Shown one piece after another: positions 5,255-7,204 of a stretch of DNA of 7,204 bases; positions within the stretch are counted from its first letter, which is position 1, and the number at the start of each line of letters is the position of its first letter. The notes below the pieces were generated by a model that saw only the letters and a list, made by a program, of their open reading frames with translations, was not told where the DNA came from and searched no databases. The stretch covers positions 1 to 7,204 of the forward strand of contig JAPLIF010000077.1 of NCBI GenBank assembly GCA_026389255.1, written 5' to 3'. A program made the position numbers and the translations under genes. The DNA comes from Cyanobacteriota bacterium. Lineage in GTDB: Bacteria; Cyanobacteriota; Cyanobacteriia; PCC-6307; Cyanobiaceae.

Positions 5255-7204
5255 ATGGCGGCCCCAGCCGAACTGCAGCTGTCGTTGGTGGCGGATGCCG
5301 TCAGCCAGGGGGATCTGTTCGGCGCCGCCGGCATGGCCGCTCCGGCCGGCCACTCCCCCAAAGCCGGCAGCAATGCCGCCGAACCCGACTCGGACCTGCC
5401 CCGCTGGCACCACCACAGCCTGGTGAATCCGGCGACCTTGACCCCGGTGCTGCGCCACTACGTCGAACTCAAGGCTGCCCAGCCGGAGCGGGTGCTGCTT
5501 TATCGGCTGGGGGATTTTTTTGAGTGCTTCTTTGAGGACGCCATCCTGCTGTCGCGCCTGCTGGAACTGACCCTCACCGGGAAAGATGCCGGCAAGGCCC
5601 TGGGCCGGGTGCCGATGGCGGGCCTACCCCACCACGCCGCCGAGCGCTACTGCGCCGAGCTGGTGCGGCGCGGCTACAGCGTGGCCCTGTGCGACCAACT
5701 GGAAACCACCCCCGCCAAAGGGGCCCTGCTGCGCCGCGACATCACCCGGGTGCTGACGCCGGGGACGGTGCTGGAAGAGGGGATGCTCGCAGCGCGGCGC
5801 AACAACTGGCTGTGCGCCGTGGTGCTGGAGCAGGGCCGCTGGGGCCTGGCGGTGGCCGATGTCAGCACCGGCGAACTGCGCCTCAGCGAACAGGAGGGCA
5901 GTGGCGGGCTGCACCAGGAGTTGCTGCAACTGGAGGCCGCCGAGGTGGTCTGGCCGGGGGAGGAGGCCCAGCCCGCCTGGTGCCCGCCTGGACTGCGGCT
6001 GGTGGGCCAGCCCCGCACCCCCTTCGAGGCCCCGGCGGCCCGCGCCGCCCTGCTGGCCCGCTTTCGCTTGGCCAACCTGGCTGGCCTGGGGCTGGCGGAG
6101 GCGCCGCTGGCCCTGCGGGCCGCCGGAGGCCTGCTGGCCTACTTGGACAGCACCCACGGGCTGGCGGAGGACCGCGGCGCCATCCCCCTGGAGAGGCCCC
6201 GGCTGTGGCATCCGGGCGATGCCCTGGTGCTCGATGCCCAGACCCGCCGCAACCTGGAGCTGACGCAGACCCAGGTGGGCGGAGGCTTGCACGGGTCGTT
6301 GCTGTGGGCCCTGGATCGCACCATGACGGCCATGGGCGGCCGCTGCCTGCGGCGCTGGATTGAGGCGCCGCTGATGGACGCCCAGGCGATCGGCGAGCGG
6401 GCCGATGGGGTGGGAGAGCTGGTGGAGCAGCGGGGGTTGCGGCTGGCCCTGCGGCGCCTGCTGCGGCCCATGGGCGACCTGGAGCGGCTGGCGGGCCGGG
6501 CGGGGGCGGGCACGGCCTCGGCCCGGGACCTGGTGGCCCTGGCCGATGGCCTGGAGCGGCTGCCCTTACTGGCGGAGCGGCTGAAGACGGCCCGCAGCGG
6601 CCCGTTGCAGGTCCTGGCCCGTCCCTGGCCCGAGCTGGAGGCGCTGGCCCTGCAGCTGCGCCAGCGCCTGGTGGAGCAACCGCCCCTGAGCCTCAGCGAA
6701 GGGGGCCTGATCCACGATGGCTTCGATCCGGTGCTCGATGGTCTGCGCAACCAACTGGACGACCAGGACCAGTGGCTGGCCGAGCAGGAGGCCCAGGAGC
6801 GACGGGCCAGCGGCAACACCAACCTGCGCCTGCAATATCACCGCAGTTTTGGATACTTTCTGGCCACCAGCCGGGCCAAGGCGGCCTCGGTGCCGAGCCA
6901 CTGGATCCGGCGCCAGACCCTGGCCAATGAAGAGCGCTTCGTCACCCCGGACCTCAAGGCCCGCGAAGGCCGCATCCTGCAACTCAAGGCCCGGGCCGCC
7001 CAGCGCGAATACGAGCTGTTTTGTGACCTAAGGCGCCAGGTGGGCGAACAGGCCACCCCGGTGCGGGCGGCGGCCAGGCTGGTGGCCGACCTCGATGCCC
7101 TGGCCTCCCTGGCGGAGGTGGCCGCCACCGGTGGCTACTGCCGCCCCGAGCTGGTGGAGGGCCGCGACCTGGTAATCGAAGCGGGGCGCCATCCGGTGGT
7201 GGAG
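5255..7204 (+). CDS. mutS: DNA mismatch repair protein MutS (partial; ATPase domain outside window)
   Basis: MutS binds base mismatches and small loops in newly copied DNA and, with ATP, recruits MutL to start repair. The frame is open to the right edge: 650 codons from ATG 5255. An N-terminal extension of about 55 residues containing [12 protein letters not shown] precedes the core, as in other cyanobacterial MutS proteins. The mismatch-recognition motif is F88-F89-E90 in [11 protein letters not shown], matching E. coli F36 and E38. The connector domain covers about 180-290. The lever/core begins near [15 protein letters not shown] (about 324-338), and the clamp region around 490-600 includes [17 protein letters not shown] and [15 protein letters not shown]. 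The window ends at EAGRHPVVE, shortly before the Walker A loop, so the ATPase domain (roughly 230-250 residues) is missing. An in-frame ATG at 5231 would add eight residues; 5255 is preferred because 5231 lies in a promoter-like sequence. No frameshift was seen. Codon use is very GC-rich. Confidence 0.98.
   Translation, partial: MAAPAELQLSLVADAVSQGDLFGAAGMAAPAGHSPKAGSNAAEPDSDLPRWHHHSLVNPATLTPVLRHYVELKAAQPERVLLYRLGDFFECFFEDAILLSRLLELTLTGKDAGKALGRVPMAGLPHHAAERYCAELVRRGYSVALCDQLETTPAKGALLRRDITRVLTPGTVLEEGMLAARRNNWLCAVVLEQGRWGLAVADVSTGELRLSEQEGSGGLHQELLQLEAAEVVWPGEEAQPAWCPPGLRLVGQPRTPFEAPAARAALLARFRLANLAGLGLAEAPLALRAAGGLLAYLDSTHGLAEDRGAIPLERPRLWHPGDALVLDAQTRRNLELTQTQVGGGLHGSLLWALDRTMTAMGGRCLRRWIEAPLMDAQAIGERADGVGELVEQRGLRLALRRLLRPMGDLERLAGRAGAGTASARDLVALADGLERLPLLAERLKTARSGPLQVLARPWPELEALALQLRQRLVEQPPLSLSEGGLIHDGFDPVLDGLRNQLDDQDQWLAEQEAQERRASGNTNLRLQYHRSFGYFLATSRAKAASVPSHWIRRQTLANEERFVTPDLKAREGRILQLKARAAQREYELFCDLRRQVGEQATPVRAAARLVADLDALASLAEVAATGGYCRPELVEGRDLVIEAGRHPVVE

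Noticed and set aside
5624..6292. 222-codon minus-strand open frame, with a similar frame at 6139-6822
   Set aside because: Antisense shadows of mutS; Gln/Gly/Ala/Arg-rich low-complexity translations with no recognisable domain.
1..7204. CRISPR array, insertion sequence, toxin-antitoxin pair, defence or secondary-metabolite system
   Set aside because: No regularly spaced direct repeats, transposase motifs, terminal inverted repeats or matching domains were seen on either strand.

Overview
The window is chromosomal DNA from a GC-rich picocyanobacterium, most likely an alpha-cyanobacterium of the Synechococcus/Cyanobium type. The evidence is psbZ (a photosystem II subunit), a SecA with the long cyanobacterial/plastid-type insertion in its second nucleotide-binding domain, a MutS with the cyanobacterial N-terminal extension, a tRNA gene without an encoded CCA end, and a cyanobacterial-style lumazine synthase. 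I saw no copy of the HIP1 octamer (GCGATCGC) common in beta-cyanobacteria, which fits this placement. The assignment is inference from family resemblance, not from a search.

Layout from left to right. Minus strand, 1-2272: the first 757 codons of secA, running off the left edge. A short divergent promoter region (2273-2393) carries an extended -10 box and a perfect dyad. Plus strand, 2394-2876: a GNAT-family N-acetyltransferase. Minus strand, 2940-3010: tRNA-Gly(GCC). A non-coding gap (3011-3274) holds a candidate tRNA promoter with a G8 run and one hairpin. Minus strand, 5071 down to 3275: a tight three-gene cluster psbZ - ribH - polyprenyl-phosphate sugar-phosphate transferase, with a 4-nt gap at the first junction and a 4-nt GTGA overlap at the second. 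A divergent intergenic region (5072-5254) contains a perfect 18-bp palindrome and four copies of one heptamer. Plus strand, 5255-7204: the first 650 codons of mutS, running off the right edge just before its ATPase domain.

Functionally this is mostly a housekeeping neighbourhood: protein export (SecA), translation (tRNA-Gly), photosystem II (PsbZ), riboflavin synthesis (RibH) and DNA mismatch repair (MutS). The less ordinary members are the acetyltransferase of unknown substrate and the membrane phosphoglycosyl transferase, which is translationally coupled to ribH and should start assembly of a surface glycan.

I found no mobile element, CRISPR array, toxin-antitoxin pair, defence system or clear new multigene system. 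The second-look items are small: the palindrome/heptamer cluster upstream of mutS, a similar dyad at the same distance from the secA -10 box, homopolymer tracts within mutS and the sugar transferase and in the presumed tRNA promoter, and the compact form of the sugar transferase.
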